Shown here piece by piece: positions 32,402 through 44,935 of a stretch of DNA of 64,000 nt. Both the position numbers and the translations under genes were made by a program. Numbering within the stretch: the stretch's first letter is position 1; every line of letters starts with the position of its first letter. The stretch is from assembly GCA_028583605.1 (NCBI GenBank), contig CM053331.1, forward strand, positions 34,203,823-34,267,822, in the 5' to 3' direction. A model generated the notes under the pieces. The model ran no database searches. It saw only the letters and a program-made list of their open reading frames with translations, and was not told where the DNA came from. The stretch comes from Dastarcus helophoroides. Taxonomy: Eukaryota; Arthropoda; Insecta; Coleoptera; Bothrideridae.

Positions 32402-34490
32402 ATTTAGAATATGTAACATTGACATGAAAATCTGATACAAATTTGCATACCCCTAGGGACTGGTGGCTATTTACGTCGTACAAGGAAACTATTGGATAAA
32501 TTTCAGGTTTGTAAATTTAACAGCTTTGGAGATTTTAAGATGAGCATTGATGGCATTTATCTTTAATACGCATAGATAAGTGAGGTTTTTTGATTAAAAA
32601 TCTCTTAAAAATGTATTCAAATAAAGCAGGGTCTCGGGTGATGGCTTAAAATATCACAACATTTTTGAAATTTAACTTATAATACCTCTTCTAAATAGTA
32701 AGAATTACTGTCAGTTAATGTACTGATTGTGCCAACGCATATCCATAAATTCGATCTCTTTGTTGATTGTACGCAATTTCACTGAAAACCCTAACAAACG
32801 ATTTAAAGCAATACAGCCGCAGTTTTTATGTTTCTTTATTGCATTGCATTAGAGAGCTTTTTCCGGACAATAAAAATCAATAAATAATTTATAAGAACAG
32901 ATCCCTACAACGGTAAAAGCATGTTCTTTTCCAATATAAAAATAATAAAAGAATAGAGCAATTTCTATCAATTTCATATAGGACCTGCAGTTCCCTTTAT
33001 TGACATAAATAACCGAAAGAAATTGGTAACAGAGGTAGCTGAGCAATTTACGGTGGGGATTTCAGTAAAACGCACCAATGGACTTGGAAAAATTTACAAA
33101 ATGACCCGTCCACTCTTACAGAGATTTGTCCTTTTTCCGATTTTCGAGGCAAAACACAAGTTACACGAATGACAATATCGCAGTAAGCAAATAAATTTCA
33201 AAGCGAATGTGTGGCTTTTTCAACGCGCGTTCAAGTAGACGGGCAAAATGAGAATATTGGAGCTATATACGCTAGTTCCGGCAATAAATTTCAATCCTTT
33301 TAAATGCGTCTCTCAGTTCCTGGTTTCATAATTTTCCCGAAGCAATTACACGGCAAAAACTCGGTTACATTGCGAAAACGACACTGTAGAAGGCGAGTCT
33401 AGCGTTCGCGGTTGCTGCGATGGTAATTGCAGATAATTTGCTGAAATTTAAACCAACTAAAACAATATAACGCCTGGAGAATTTAAGCGGAAGCACCAGA
33501 CAAATTCAGGAGCGCTGTTATACTAGGTAATTGACGCGATTTTGCGGAAGGATTGATATTAGCTGAATAGCCTATATGAAGATTGTAGTGCACTTTGACC
33601 TGAGGCTAGGCCTTTCTGGAGTGCCTATGCCAGGATATTTTTAGTGGCAATGGCAATCGAATAAAATTTAGTCTAATGCCTGACAGGATTTAGTTTAACT
33701 ATGATTAACGTTATGCTGATTGACGTTATGCTGAAGAAGAAAGTAATTCTTATTTTGGTTCATTTTTGAACTCCATTCCAATGCTACAAATTTTGCGTTA
33801 AAGGGTGTATCCAAGTTAAAGGAAAACAACTTGGTTTTAGTTAAAGCACCAATTTTTTATAAAAACATCGTATTTGGTTTTAAAATCTTTAATTTCTTTA
33901 ATCCCGAACTTAAACTGGAAATTTAGGATTTTTTCAAAACTTTTAAAAGTATAAATTTAGAGATAAAAAGCTTTGAAATTTACAAAGAAAGGCAATATAA
34001 CTTTAGGAAAAGGGTTGAGTTTAATTAACTTGTTTACTAATATAATTTTTTATCGGCATTTCGATATTTTTAGGAAAATTTTACTTTTTGACAAATATTG
34101 GCTTCTTTTGGAATGCCGAGGATGAAATTACAATTGACTTAAAATTCAAAGTCCCTAAAATAAAATCAATATATGAAAAAAATCAAAAACAAACAGGATG
34201 TTGACTCGAAATAATCTTTTCGTAGAAATTTCATTAAAAATTTATACCCATAGCGAGAAATGTAGATTTTTGCAAAATAAAATTAACAATTTAATAGTTA
34301 GAAAGTAACAAATATTATCCACAGTTTAGACAAGAATCAATAATTTTTAGTTTTTTTTTAAAACTTGGATATTTTTCTAAACGCGACAGCAAAAACTTTA
34401 ATAAGTAACTAAATAAAAAACCAGATCTACAAGTTTGATTTCATAATTTTTGAGTTAAATTTATTCTGGGTGTTTTGAATTTTAATATAA
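32402..34490. other. Ordinary single-copy DNA, no gene recognised
   Basis: The block 33040-33720 is less AT-rich than anything around it, is non-coding in all frames (stops throughout) and has no repeat character, as expected for conserved regulatory sequence. From 33880 onward A-rich composition returns. No RNA gene was seen. Confidence 0.4.
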
Positions 34491-35621
34491 TACAAGATGA
34501 TTCTAAAAGTAGAACCATAAATTCAGGATCGTATGTCGTAAATTGTCGTAAATATGTCGTAAAATGCTTCGTTTCCGAGTTACAGGGTGTGGAAGCTTAC
34601 TTCCTGATTATAATTTTTAATTAATAGTTGCGAAACGTATACAGATATTTAAATGAAATTTGGCACAACATTACACCTTTTTGTGTCCTTTCAAAAAATC
34701 TAGTAATTAATTAACAGAACTTTACCAGTCGAGGCTATATCGAGGGAGGGCAGGGCTTAAAATGTGCCTTATTTATTTTGAGTGCACATTTGTCGCATTT
34801 TTGTAACAAAAATATAAACTACAAACTTTTTTACGTAAAACAGGTGCTCCTACTGAAACTTGATATTGTCAGCCGTTTTCGAGCAAAATGCAAAAATCTC
34901 CGATGTCACATAAGTTGGCTTTAGAATGAAAGAAAAAAAAGAAAATATTTATTATCTAAAATGTAGTTAACAAAGAAATTAATTTTCACCTATAATTAAA
35001 TTTAAAAAAATGTTACATAAATATTTAATAAATAACAAATTTAAAAACATTAGCTTTTATTTACTGAAATTGCTTATAGTGGCCACCGGCGACAAGAAAA
35101 CATGTAAATCACAATACTATTTATTTTATTTCATTTCAATGCCAACTTGTGTTACATTCCATATTTTTGGGCAAGCGTTTTTAATGCATCGAAATATAAA
35201 AATGTATTTTACTCGAAAACTGCTGACAATATAGAATTTTGGTAGGAGTACTTTTTTATGTAAAAATGTTTATAGTTTTTATTTTTGTTAAAAAATTGCC
35301 ACAAAAATGCATACAAAATAAATAGGGCACGTTTCAAGCACCGACTCCCTCGATATAACGGCGACTGGTTAAGTTGTGTTAATTAATTCTTAGATTTTTG
35401 GTAAGGGCACGAAAGGGTATGGAGTTGTGCCAAATGTCATTTAATTATCTGTACACGTTTCGAAACCATTAATTAAAAACTATAATTAGGAACTAACCTT
35501 CCACACCCTTAACTCGGAAAAGAAGCGTTTTACGACATATGTTTAAAAAGTCTTTTTGCCTTATTTTGGGCTCTAAAATACAATCCTCAATTTATGGTAC
35601 TACATTTAGAATCAATTTGTA
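34491..35621. mobile_element. Foldback (long inverted repeat) element
   Basis: The arms, about 435 bp (34491-34925) and about 490 bp (35129-35621), are inverted copies. Both begin TACAA..GATTCTAAAWGTAG on their outer side and share TATATCGAGGGAG, AATTAATTAACA, TTTGGCACAAC and TTTTCGAGYAAAATRC. The right arm has an extra 30-base insertion near 35550-35580. The central 200 bp are unique. No coding capacity, so it is non-autonomous. Confidence 0.88.
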
Positions 35622-35969
35622 TAACAAAAAAAATAGTGGGAAAAATCTAACAGTTTCTGACAAAGTCTAAATCTGGCGTGGGTTAAAACTCTAAAAACAA
35701 CAAACCGAACTTATAGTAACACATTTTTAAAAATTACGAGTTTTTTGGAAATTCTAATCTATTGAAAAAAAGGCTAATATTTATTTTTGAATTGAAATCC
35801 AAGCTAGGAATTTGCATTCTAAGAAACTTTGAGAAAAAAATCGAAATTTAAACATGAGCATCTAGGTTAAGGCAGTTTAAACTCTGAAGGAAACTGGAAA
35901 AAAATAACAATTTTGCAACTTGACTAAAAAAATGTTATTCTTTTTATAAATGTTATAAATCAGAACTGA
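35622..35969. other. AT-rich spacer
   Basis: No gene or recognisable element in this short stretch. Confidence 0.4.
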
Positions 35970-37030
35970 AATGTGCCTCACATCAACTTATTTCTCTTTT
36001 AATGGCAGCGTCTATAGACAAGTGTCCGGCACCCCAATGGGTTCCCTCTTATCCCCAGTAGTAGCAAATAATTTTATGGAATCTTTTGAAAATGCTGCGT
36101 TGGAAACTGCGGATTTAAAACCCAAGGTATAGCTTCGTTATAAAGATGATACATTTGTTGTATGGCCACATGGCAAAGATTCACTAAAGATATTTTTTAG
36201 AACACCTAAATAGCTTATATTCTTCCATTAGCTTCACTGTGAAAATCGAAACCAACGGTTCTCTTCCTTTTCTTGACGTATTGGTCACCCGTTTACCAAA
36301 TGCTCGCATCTCTCATTCCGTTTATCGGAAACCCAATCGCTATTTGCATGCAGAGTCCCATCATCACCCTTCCCAAAAACCTTCTGTTATAAATTCACTG
36401 GTTTCGCGAGCTATAGCAATTTCACAGTCGATAACCTTTCGGACGAATTGAACAAAATTCGTTTTAACCTCCGCATCAATAGTTACAAATGGCACAACAT
36501 TGAAACTGTCATTAAACGTCATCTTAATCCTCCTCGTCCTTCACAAAATTCAATAGTTTTTTGTTCTAAAGCCTTTCTTCCTTATGTTGACGAAGTAACA
36601 GATCAAATCGAAAAAATACTGAGCAAACAACATTAAACCCATTTTTTCATCATCCAAACAGCTCCTTTTATCTCCCAAAGATAAAATTTCATCCTTTCGT
36701 TCTAGTGGTGTGTACAGGGTTTCTTGTGCTTGTGATTTGGTGAACATCGAAGAAACGGGGTAATCATTTAAGACGCGAATATCCGAGCACCAAAGATGTC
36801 TTGAGTATAATTAATTTTCGCAGTTAGCCATTGCGGAACATCAACATGTGACCCGACATAAGATTCTTTTTGATAATATTTCAATTATATCCAATATTCC
36901 AAATTATTACAATAGAAAGATACGCGAGGCCAGTGAAATCCAAAAGTTCTCCAAAAACATCAACACAGACGACGGTTACATGTTTTTCTTCATCTGGAAA
37001 CCAACCATCGAAAATTTTCGGGCGTGATCG
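35970..37030 (+). pseudogene. Broken Penelope-like reverse transcriptase and GIY-YIG endonuclease
   Basis: The start is missing. The first frame reads TYFSFNGSVYRQ..GTPMGSLLSPVVANNFM, a reverse-transcriptase block of the Penelope class. A stop follows at about 36129, then LRYKDDTFVVWPHG with the catalytic Asp pair. A frameshift near 36205 leads to SLPFLDVLV..ISHSVYRKPN and SHHHPSQK. A second frameshift near 36410 leads to 36448-36636. From 36700 the frame GVYRVSCACDLVNIEETG is a decayed GIY-YIG motif (YIG changed to NIE), then a stop, SFKTRISEHQR and LAIAEHQHVTRHKILF, ending near 37028. At least four stops and two frameshifts make it non-functional. Confidence 0.9.
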
Positions 37031-37074
37031 CGCAGACGAATGGTATATTAAGTTTCCATTTCTTTCTTTCCTCT

Positions 37075-37215
37075 CAGAAGAGTTTCACCTCTGGTATGGT
37101 GGACATATTGAGTTACCGTGCTCTTCTGTCTTAACTTTCTTATCCTTTGTACCAAATTTTCAATTCAGAAGGGTTTCGCCTCTGGTATGGTGGACCTACT
37201 GAGTTACCGTGCTCT
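37075..37215. repeat. 91-bp tandem repeat in the 3' part of the Penelope-like element
   Basis: CAGAAGRGTTTCRCCTCTGG followed by TATGGTGGAC and GAGTTACCGTGCTCT occurs at 37075-37124 and again at 37166-37215, a 91-bp step, with only a few differences. It lies just after the GIY-YIG remnant and before the hairpin motif. Confidence 0.9.
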
Positions 37216-37297
37216 AATGTTTTGAAACTGACCCCTTTGCATTTTTCATTTTTGTATATTTTCATGTATTTTCTTTTTACTTTATTGTTTCTTTGTT

Positions 37298-37332
37298 CCT
37301 GAAGAAGCCCCCGACAATGGTGGGCGAAACGT
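37298..37332 (+). other. Hammerhead-like hairpin motif of the Penelope-like element
   Basis: CCTGAAGA is followed by A, then GCCC, a variable loop and GGGC, then GAAACGTCG. The arrangement CTGANGA, one extra base, stem-loop, GAAAC is the same as in the 14400 family. Penelope-like elements are known to carry hammerhead ribozymes in their ends, but the extra base before stem II departs from the canonical core, so activity is uncertain. Confidence 0.45.
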
Positions 37333-37960
37333 CGAACACTTTTAGTAGTTCTTTGACACGGTCCAATCCCAGAAGAAGTATAGCCTGTAGTGACACTGGC
37401 CGTGGAAGCCTTCGTTATCAGGATCAAAGCTATTTAAATTATTTTTTTATGACCGAAATTTAATGTACTTTTTTCATTTTGATGAATTAACTATTTCTTT
37501 ATAATTTGAAGTGGCGTGGGAAGCTGCCTTTGAAGCACTTGCTGATAGATGCGTAAAATTAAAATTGTTTTAATATATTTAAATTTTTAAAGTTAAGTAA
37601 TTGTACCTATTTTGCATATTGACTCATCGAATGAAGACTGTAGTAACTCATTATCAGTATTAGAATAATCCAAATTAAAGTGTTCACATAATCACGAAAA
37701 ATTAGTACATTAAAAACATATTTTTTTAAAACATCTTGAAATTTGCTATGAAAATATCGGGTTTTACAGGGTCATAGTAAAATCTGGTTTCGAAACCACC
37801 CACAATTAATGTAGTCGAAAAATGAGAAATTTGAAGAGTTACTTTTTAAATATCCACACCTTGGCGAAAGCCGACGTTGCGAATGACATCAAGTGGCCGT
37901 ATTACGAGTCCTTACTGGCAGTATTCAAAGATGTGGCTAAGGAATTGGCCCCGAAAACAA
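37333..37960. other. End of the Penelope-like element and ordinary DNA
   Basis: The element probably ends near 37420. Nothing else is recognisable up to 37960. Confidence 0.4.
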
Positions 37961-37965
37961 GGGGG

Positions 37966-38260
37966 TGTACTATGATATAGAAGATAAAATGTTTAAACTT
38001 GTACTTATAAAATGTCAAATTTTGATATAAAATGACATTCCTACTGCTATCACTTTCGCTAAAATTGATACAAACTTTTTATTATTAAATGAAACACCAG
38101 GTATATTATTACATTTTTGGAATTTGCACACTTTTCTGGATATAATGCACCTAAGAAAAGTAGTTTTTAAAAAATCAGACATTTTTTGGTCCCATCTAAA
38201 TTTTTAAGCTAGAAGACTATTTCTCATTCTAACTAATTCTAATGGACCACGTTAACGCAA
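37966..38260 (-). mobile_element. MITE-like element, family 1, partial copy in reverse
   Basis: It begins GGGGGTGTACTATGATATAG (the family end) and reads, in reverse, through ATTTTAGCGAAAGTGATAGCAGTAGG and ATGTAATAATATACC to a TTAGAATTAGTTAGAATGAG segment. The other end is lost at about 38260. Confidence 0.65.
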
Positions 38261-38344
38261 AAAAAATTACGTGATAAAATTAACCAAAATGGTTTTATGT
38301 CAACTTCATTTTTTTAAATGTTACCATATTGGTTCTGTGGTACC

Positions 38345-38882
38345 ACCAAAAATTATAATTAAAGGCAAATCTAACCACATTTCAAAATAGAACTGAAGTT
38401 ACAGGATTTCAAAAGTCATATTTATAAAAAAGGCGCTTTCTAGGTTATCCTAATTGAATTTTTGCAGCTCTAATATGATCAGCTAGCGTTAATTAGGAAG
38501 AGTCATGATTTTTAGGCTAAAAAATAAAACGGGATTGAAAAAATTTTAGATCCTTTAAAAATCACTCATTTTATGTGTATTGTATCCAAAAAATTGTAAA
38601 GATTTTAATAATGTTATAATATAGAGGGTGCTTTGTTCAAAAATCACAGGTTTGTATCAATTTTAGCGAAAATGGCAGCAGTAGGAATGTCAATTTTATG
38701 TCAAAAAGTACATTCCCGGACTTCGATGTTTATTAGTCTCGGCTAACGCCTCGGCCACAATTACATCCGTCAATGTTTTACTTCTTTCATAAATTCATTA
38801 AGTATAGCAACTTTGAAAATTTTATACTCATAAATAAAATAAAAATAGGGGGTGTACCATGATCCTGTTACATCTGATATAA
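38345..38882 (+). mobile_element. MITE-like element, family 1, copy with an inserted 80-bp repeat
   Basis: It is collinear with 25341-25873 from GAAGTTACAGGATTTC to the right terminus GGGGGTGTACCATGATCCTG. Near 38704 it is interrupted by an 80-bp sequence that recurs at 40381. Confidence 0.7.
38704..38783. repeat. 80-bp near-identical dispersed repeat, copy 1
   Basis: It runs from AAAAGTACATTCCCGGACTTC to ACATCCGTCAATGTTTTACTT and differs from 40381-40460 at a single base (CTCGG versus CTTGG). It sits within a MITE-like element. On the minus strand it is open (TDVIVAEALAKTNKHRSPGM), but no start, splice signals or family were recognised. Confidence 0.85.
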
Positions 38883-38999
38883 AATTTAGATAGTGTGTTA
38901 GGTTTTTTAATATGCAGTAACTCAAAATAGTCAAGATGAAAAATTAGATGATATACAAATACAAAAGATATAAAAACCAGAAATAATAATTTTAATTTA

Positions 39000-41900
39000 T
39001 AAATTTAAATATTTTTATTTTTGTATTACAATTATAAAATAAAAAAACCGTTTTATATTATAGTTTTAGGTTTCACTATTGTCATCAGTTCCCATAACTG
39101 CCATTTTTTTGAGAATCTAATTTTTTGCTTAGAATTTAGATCTTTTATAAAGATTTCCATTTTTTTTATACAGCGTAAATTATTGTTGTCGAAAATTATG
39201 CGGTTTTTCTTTTAAGGAATGCGAAATTTTTGAAAATTTCAACTTAAAAAAAAAAGAAAACTTTTTCTTTAAATTTAATTATTTTCACATTTTGAATTTT
39301 TTTTGACAATGTATACTTTATACTTCAAACTGTTTGTTAAAAATTTTTACTTTCCTGACTGTTTCTGAAAATATCGACTTCTTTTTCAAAAATTCATTTT
39401 TTTTAACTTTTTTCCACTTTTTTTGAAATATCGACTTATTTTAAAAATTTGTACATTTGTAAATGTCCATTTATTTTTTCTTTGAATTTCGACATATAGT
39501 CTAAACTTTCAACTATTTTAAAATTTCCGCTTTTTTTAAATGTTTAAATTCTTTTTTGAAACTTTGACTTTTTTAGTTTCGACTTTTTCTCTAAATTTTT
39601 ATTTTGTTGTAAATTTTGACTTATCCTAAAATATTTAGTATCTTCAAACTTTCAACCCACTTTTATGGTCAATTAAAAAATTTTTACCTTTCCTCTAAGT
39701 ATTGAGTTTTTTACGACGTATTTTGAAATTTCGTTTATTTCTATGTGGTAAATTTTGACCAGTTTTTGGAAAATTCGTTTTTTTAAATTGCAGTTTTTTT
39801 GAAAATTGGTACCATTTTTACTATTTTGAATTTCGTTTAATCATTTTACTTTCTCGAAGTTTTCGTTTTTTTTTTCAAAATTTCGACCTTTTAAAATGCT
39901 GTCTTGTTGGGCTGAAACTATTTTTGAAAACCTAATTTTAAACTTATAAAAGAAAAATTTAATCTTTTTTGCTAAGGTCAAAACTTTGTGACGTTTTCAA
40001 TAAATTTAAATATCACGTAGTCGCATTTCAAAAATTGTTTTGGAAAATTGTCAACAAACCATAAAAATTTAAATATTTCCAAACTGGGCCGAAGAAATGT
40101 TAAATAAATTGAAAAAGACAAAACAATATTTTAAGAACATTTTTTATTCTGAAATCGTACGCAATTTCAGGCCGCAAAATACCTTATTTCAGTATTTTAG
40201 TCCATTGCTAAATAATCATCACAAAACAGTCCGAGAAAGTTCTGGCTGGTCTAAGCCGAGAAAGTAAGTAACTTTTACAATGACAATGACAATGAAAGAT
40301 GTCATGAATATATAAAACTTCCTTAATTTAAGTAATATTGATTGCGATTTCAGAAAACATAGTATGTCTACCTCGTAGCAAAAGTACATTCCCGGACTTC
40401 GATGTTTATTAGTCTTGGCTAACGCCTCGGCCACAATTACATCCGTCAATGTTTTACTTTTACTACTAGATACACAATATACTATTTATTTCAAGATTAA
40501 AATACCCCAATGTTTTGAAGAAAACAAGTGAAAATTTCAATATAAAAATCAAACTTCCGATTCAATTTACACACAGATTGAAGTCACTTGAAAATGTTTG
40601 TCAACATTTTGATACTATTCGACTCAGGATCATGCGGTAGACTTTCTCAGTATGATGCAACTCTTGAAAATGCCGCCCCATAAAAGTTTTTTCTAAAACA
40701 AAAACAAAATAACTTTCGACTATGTTTAAAAAACAAATAACATTAAAATCAGAAGTTAATTATTCTAAGTTTAAAGCAGAAGTGTCAGCACATATCTTGA
40801 AATAATTTCAAGATTTCGATTAAAATATTCAATTTTTGCAATATCGAATGATACAAAATATGAAATATCGAAATCTATGGTACGTCGAAATTATGATCTC
40901 CTTGAGGCAATTTCAAATTTAATTATTTGCTTCAAATTCGTTCTATCTCTGTGATTCGATGACTGTTTTTAAATTTAAATTTTTCTAAAAGAAATTTTGT
41001 TATTATAATTACGAGAATAATAAAAACTGAAATTGTAAAATAGAATTTTATCAACAACAAAAAATTAAGAAAATATTTTTGAAAGTTTATTTCTTTATAT
41101 TCTCAAGGATTTAAGTGTTTTTTTCATCAAAATTTCAACTTTCCCTCGAAATAAAAAGTTTGTAATTTTGGTTTTTATTTGTCTTTCCAAAATTTTGATT
41201 TTAGTATCAACATCAACATGTAGATTTCTTCTTTTGAAATTTTGGAAACAGTCCTTTGTTGTGCAATTTTCCGATTATCACATTTTTCTTAAAATTTCAA
41301 TTTGAAACTTGAAATTTCGACTGATTCTAAAAATATTTCCCAAAGATAAATAATTTGCATTTTCAGTAGTTAAATTTTTATTTAAAATTTTGACTTTAAT
41401 ATCAAGATGTTCTCAAAATTTTAGAAATAATCTTTTCTAATGAATAAATTTTATTTTTCATTTTGATATTATTCTGAAAATCTTAGTTTTTTTTAATGAC
41501 GTAAATTATTAGTTCTTCTTAAATTTTGACTTTTTCTCCGAATTTTAATTTTTTAGTTGTAATTATAATGTTTTTCCGAAAATTTTGACTTTAGGCTTTA
41601 TTTTTGACTTTTGAAATATAGACCATGTTCTCGAAATTTATCGGATCCTGATTTGTCGATCATTTATTTCAAAATTTTCAGACATTCTTCAAATTTTGAT
41701 TTTTGTTTTGAAATTTCTATTTTAGCCATAATAAAAATAACAAGGATTTTAAAATGTACACTCAAAATGTTGAGAAAAAATTTAAAATTTCGAAAAAATT
41801 TGACATTTATAAAAAAACACTTGAACTTTTTTTAGTTTTTCTTTTCCTATTTCATGAATATCAATTTTATTCTAAAATTTTTTTTTTTAAATTTTGTATT

Positions 41901-42230
41901 TGCGCATTCAGCAGTTATTATTTTTTTTTACTCCCAAACGACCTCTTTTTCTTGTCTTTAATTTGCAAAATTGAGACTTGATTATTTCCCTTTTTTTTTC
42001 ATGTCAACCTGTTCCTTTAAATTTCGAGAGTGTTTTTGTGTACATTTTTGATATTGTATCTATGAATGTCTATCTTAACTACGTTTTAATTTATTTTAAC
42101 AGAATCGCGAGTTTAAATCCAAAATTCGTAATATCGTAAAATCGTAATTTTATTTTGTAATTTCAATTTTTTTTTATGCATATTGGCATCTCATTTGATT
42201 TTCAGCTTAACCCTTTGGCAAAAGCTGTAA
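39000..42230. repeat. AT-rich repeat, T-rich polarity, with unrelated islands
   Basis: Quasi-periodic units dominate 39200-39980 and 41000-42000 (AAATTTTGACTTTTT, TTTCGACTTTTTC). Between them, 40000-40900, the sequence is mixed. No gene was seen, and the reading frames are repeat translations. Confidence 0.65.
40381..40460. repeat. 80-bp near-identical dispersed repeat, copy 2
   Basis: 79 of 80 bases match 38704-38783. The flanks are unrelated, so the 80 bp moved or were duplicated as a unit. The 76-codon minus-strand frame at 40219-40449 covers it. Confidence 0.85.
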
Positions 42231-42239
42231 AGAAGTTCT

Positions 42240-42330
42240 GAATTAATAAAAAAACATTAAAATTTCAACGGGAGCCGCACTAAATTCAACGAAAAGCCGC
42301 AGCGCTCAGAGCTGTATTTACTCACCCCTG
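42240..42330. mobile_element. Candidate right end of a hAT-like element
   Basis: Read in reverse it begins CAGGGGTGAGTAAATACAGC, followed by TCTGAGCGCTGCGGC and GAATTTAGTGCGGCTCCCG, a hAT-type terminus with a GC-rich subterminal zone. The next eight bases are ACATAGAC (42331-42338). A left partner with this duplication was not found upstream. Confidence 0.45.
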
Positions 42331-42709
42331 ACATAGACCAATATAGAAACCCGAGAAAGGTTTTGAATTTTTGAATGACTCAAATCGTATTTTCAATTAG
42401 CGGCTTATGCCGCCTCCTTGCGTTGCCGCCTGATGCGGCTGCCTCTTTGCATCTTAGCACAACACGACCCTAAGTCGACTATTTGAGTTTACACAGCTTT
42501 AATTGACTTGAACATTTTCGTCGACATTTTGAGAATGGTGGACTTTTCAAATAATTTTGAGTTCTGATTTAAAATTTTGGCTGAAAATACGCAATTATGA
42601 CGAAAACATGTTGAATTTGAATTTGAACTTTGGATTTTTTCCGAAAATTTAAAATACAAATACCGAATTAAAGATAAAATTTCCAATAAAAGTTAAAGTT
42701 TCAAGTTTA

Positions 42710-42915
42710 AGGGTGCGTCTAAATTGGACACTTTATTTCCTACATTTCTTTCTAAAGTAAGTGTCACCTATCCTGAGTGAAGCTATTCGAAACTTTTTTA
42801 GACTGCTGGGAGGAGATAGCTTTTCTCAGGATGGTTGACACTTATGTCAGAGAGAAAATATATTTTATGTCAGAGAGAAATGTACGGAATTAAGTGTCTA
42901 GTGTAAATGCACCCT
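42710..42915. mobile_element. MITE of about 205 bp
   Basis: The ends are inverted repeats of about 45 bp: AGGGTGCGTCTAAATTGGAC on the left and, in reverse, AGGGTGCATTTACACTAGAC on the right, both continuing into ACTTAATTCC-like and TACATTTCT sequence. An internal duplication of ATGTCAGAGAGAAA lies on the right side. It is flanked by TA-containing sequence on both sides, but the exact duplication is ambiguous. Confidence 0.75.
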
Positions 42916-44000
42916 ATGGCATAGAAAAAACTCCCGAGGTATAGAATTTTTGGTCTTACTAATCGCTTTAAATTTTTGCGTCCATTTCTTATAAATATAT
43001 CCAGGAAAAACATATTGTTTCAGTTTATGCAATATTACTACCCTAGAATTTTCAGGTATTAGAACAGTGTACATATAATTAAATCCTCCGTTTGAAAATT
43101 TAATTATTTAAAGTAAGGTTTTGTCTGTATTTGTCCTAGTAAAATAAATTAATTACAGAGCGCAGTTTAAACACATCGTCCAAGCATAGAATAAATAAAT
43201 TAAAGGTTTGGTGTGACTTCCGTTCTGCTTTTATATTTTAAATAAACTCTGGACTCTGGAGGGTGCTTGGTGACAGAACAGGAATAAAATCAGTCAAGAG
43301 AAATTATAATTCATACTTTTACTTCAAGTCCTAGACATCATGCTGAAAATCCGAAACATGTATATGTGTATATTACTTACAGCTCAACAATGATCCGAAA
43401 AAATTCTAAATAAGCCTACAAAAAATAAGTCCCTAAATTTTATTATATATCTGTTTTTGCTGCAGAATGAAAGTTAATTTCAAATTTCTTATAGTATTCA
43501 CCATTCTTATGATATGCATAGATATATGATATAATAAGAAAATGTTACGAGATTCTTATTTTCGTTTCTCGTCCCTTTGGAATGCTTAGACTTAATTCAT
43601 TTTATGACTTCTAAACAATTTAAGGCTTTGTAAAATAAAAAGTGTAGCTTCGGTTGCTTTGGCTTTATTCGGTTGACGAAATTATTGTTATTAATTGCTC
43701 TAACTTAAATTTTAAGGTCCTAGTTTGTGCTGTAAGCAAAATATAGACGATGTTTATTTGCGTATATTTTTATTGACATGGAAAAGAGGCATGGCTAAAG
43801 AGAACAACCATACATTGGGAACCACATGTACCTAAGCATATGTTTTTATTGCAAAGAGTTTATGGGCTCCCTACCGTAATTAGACTTTGAAGAGACCTAG
43901 GCTAGATATTAAATTAAACCTCCTGCTTATTAAAATCAAACGGAAACACATTAAATGCTTTATGCAAGTCGGTCACATCGCAAGCTAACCCTATGATCAA
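42916..44000. other. Ordinary AT-rich DNA
   Basis: No gene or element recognised. Confidence 0.4.
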
Positions 44001-44529
44001 CATTCTATTTTAAAAAAGTTCGATATTTACAGAAAAAAATCGAATTTAAACATCAAACAATTTCACTTTAAATTTTATTAGAAAATGAGATAGAAAAACG
44101 GCGACATAACTCCTGAAATTTCAAAAAATAATAAAAAAAATATAAACATAAGAAATCTCCAGTTTCCTTAAAATTGAATTTCTAGGAAAAATATAAACGT
44201 TTCTGAAATTTCTGAAAAAAAAACAAAATTCAGATTTATAATTTAATTTTTCTGAAAAAAAAACTGAAAATCTAAACTAGGACTTTCGAGAAAAAGTTTG
44301 GAATTTATTTTTTCCCAAGTGTCATGTTTATAATTGAAATCTTAGAAAAAGTAAAAAAAAAACTAAACCTGAAATTAAAAGAAATTGGAATTTCTAAAAA
44401 GACGCAATTCATGAAAAAATCAAGAAAAAATTTGAATGCACGTCGGAGTGGAAATTTTGAAATATAGAAAAAAGGTGAAAACATGAAAATGTAGGCCTTA
44501 AGTAATATTTACATGTTAAAAGTTCCATA

Positions 44530-44530
<1 letters not shown>
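44001..44530. repeat. AT-rich repeat, A-rich polarity
   Basis: Degenerate TTTCTGAAAAAA and TCTAGGAAAAA units; no gene. Confidence 0.5.

Positions 44531-44532
<2 letters not shown>

Positions 44533-44577
<45 letters not shown>
44533..44577. repeat. (AT)n microsatellite
   Basis: An uninterrupted run of about 22 AT dinucleotides. Confidence 0.97.
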
Positions 44578-44578
<1 letters not shown>

Positions 44579-44935
44579 GTGTTTCCCAAAATAGAGGAAT
44601 TTCTTTTTAATTAATGGGTTTATGAGAAAAAATCCTTTTTTAGTAAAAGTTTCTGCTTAATTTTAATTCACCGAAAATGGTATTTTACAAGATTTTCTGT
44701 ACAGGGAGCTCAATTATTGGAAAATTTCAAAAAATCACCAATAGTAAATTGTTATTTTTAGCGGTATCGAAAACTATTGCAAAGAAACGTAGGTTATAAT
44801 GGCAAAAAATGCTTCAAAACGAAATTTTGGTTAATTTCCTAACAATTAAGCAAAGCAGGTTACAAATCAAGGTTAGACACAAGAAAATCAAGAGGCACTT
44901 AATAATAACAATATGTGATTAAACTAAAACATCAT

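Noticed and set aside
29053..32409. A second ATTTAGAA that could pair with the duplication beside the hAT-like end at 32401
   Set aside because: The 8-mer is all A/T except one G and common in this composition, and no CAGGG-type terminus follows it at 29061.
36550..37427. Minus-strand frames of 65 and 95 codons
   Set aside because: They are shadows of the Penelope-like element, whose coding strand is plus.
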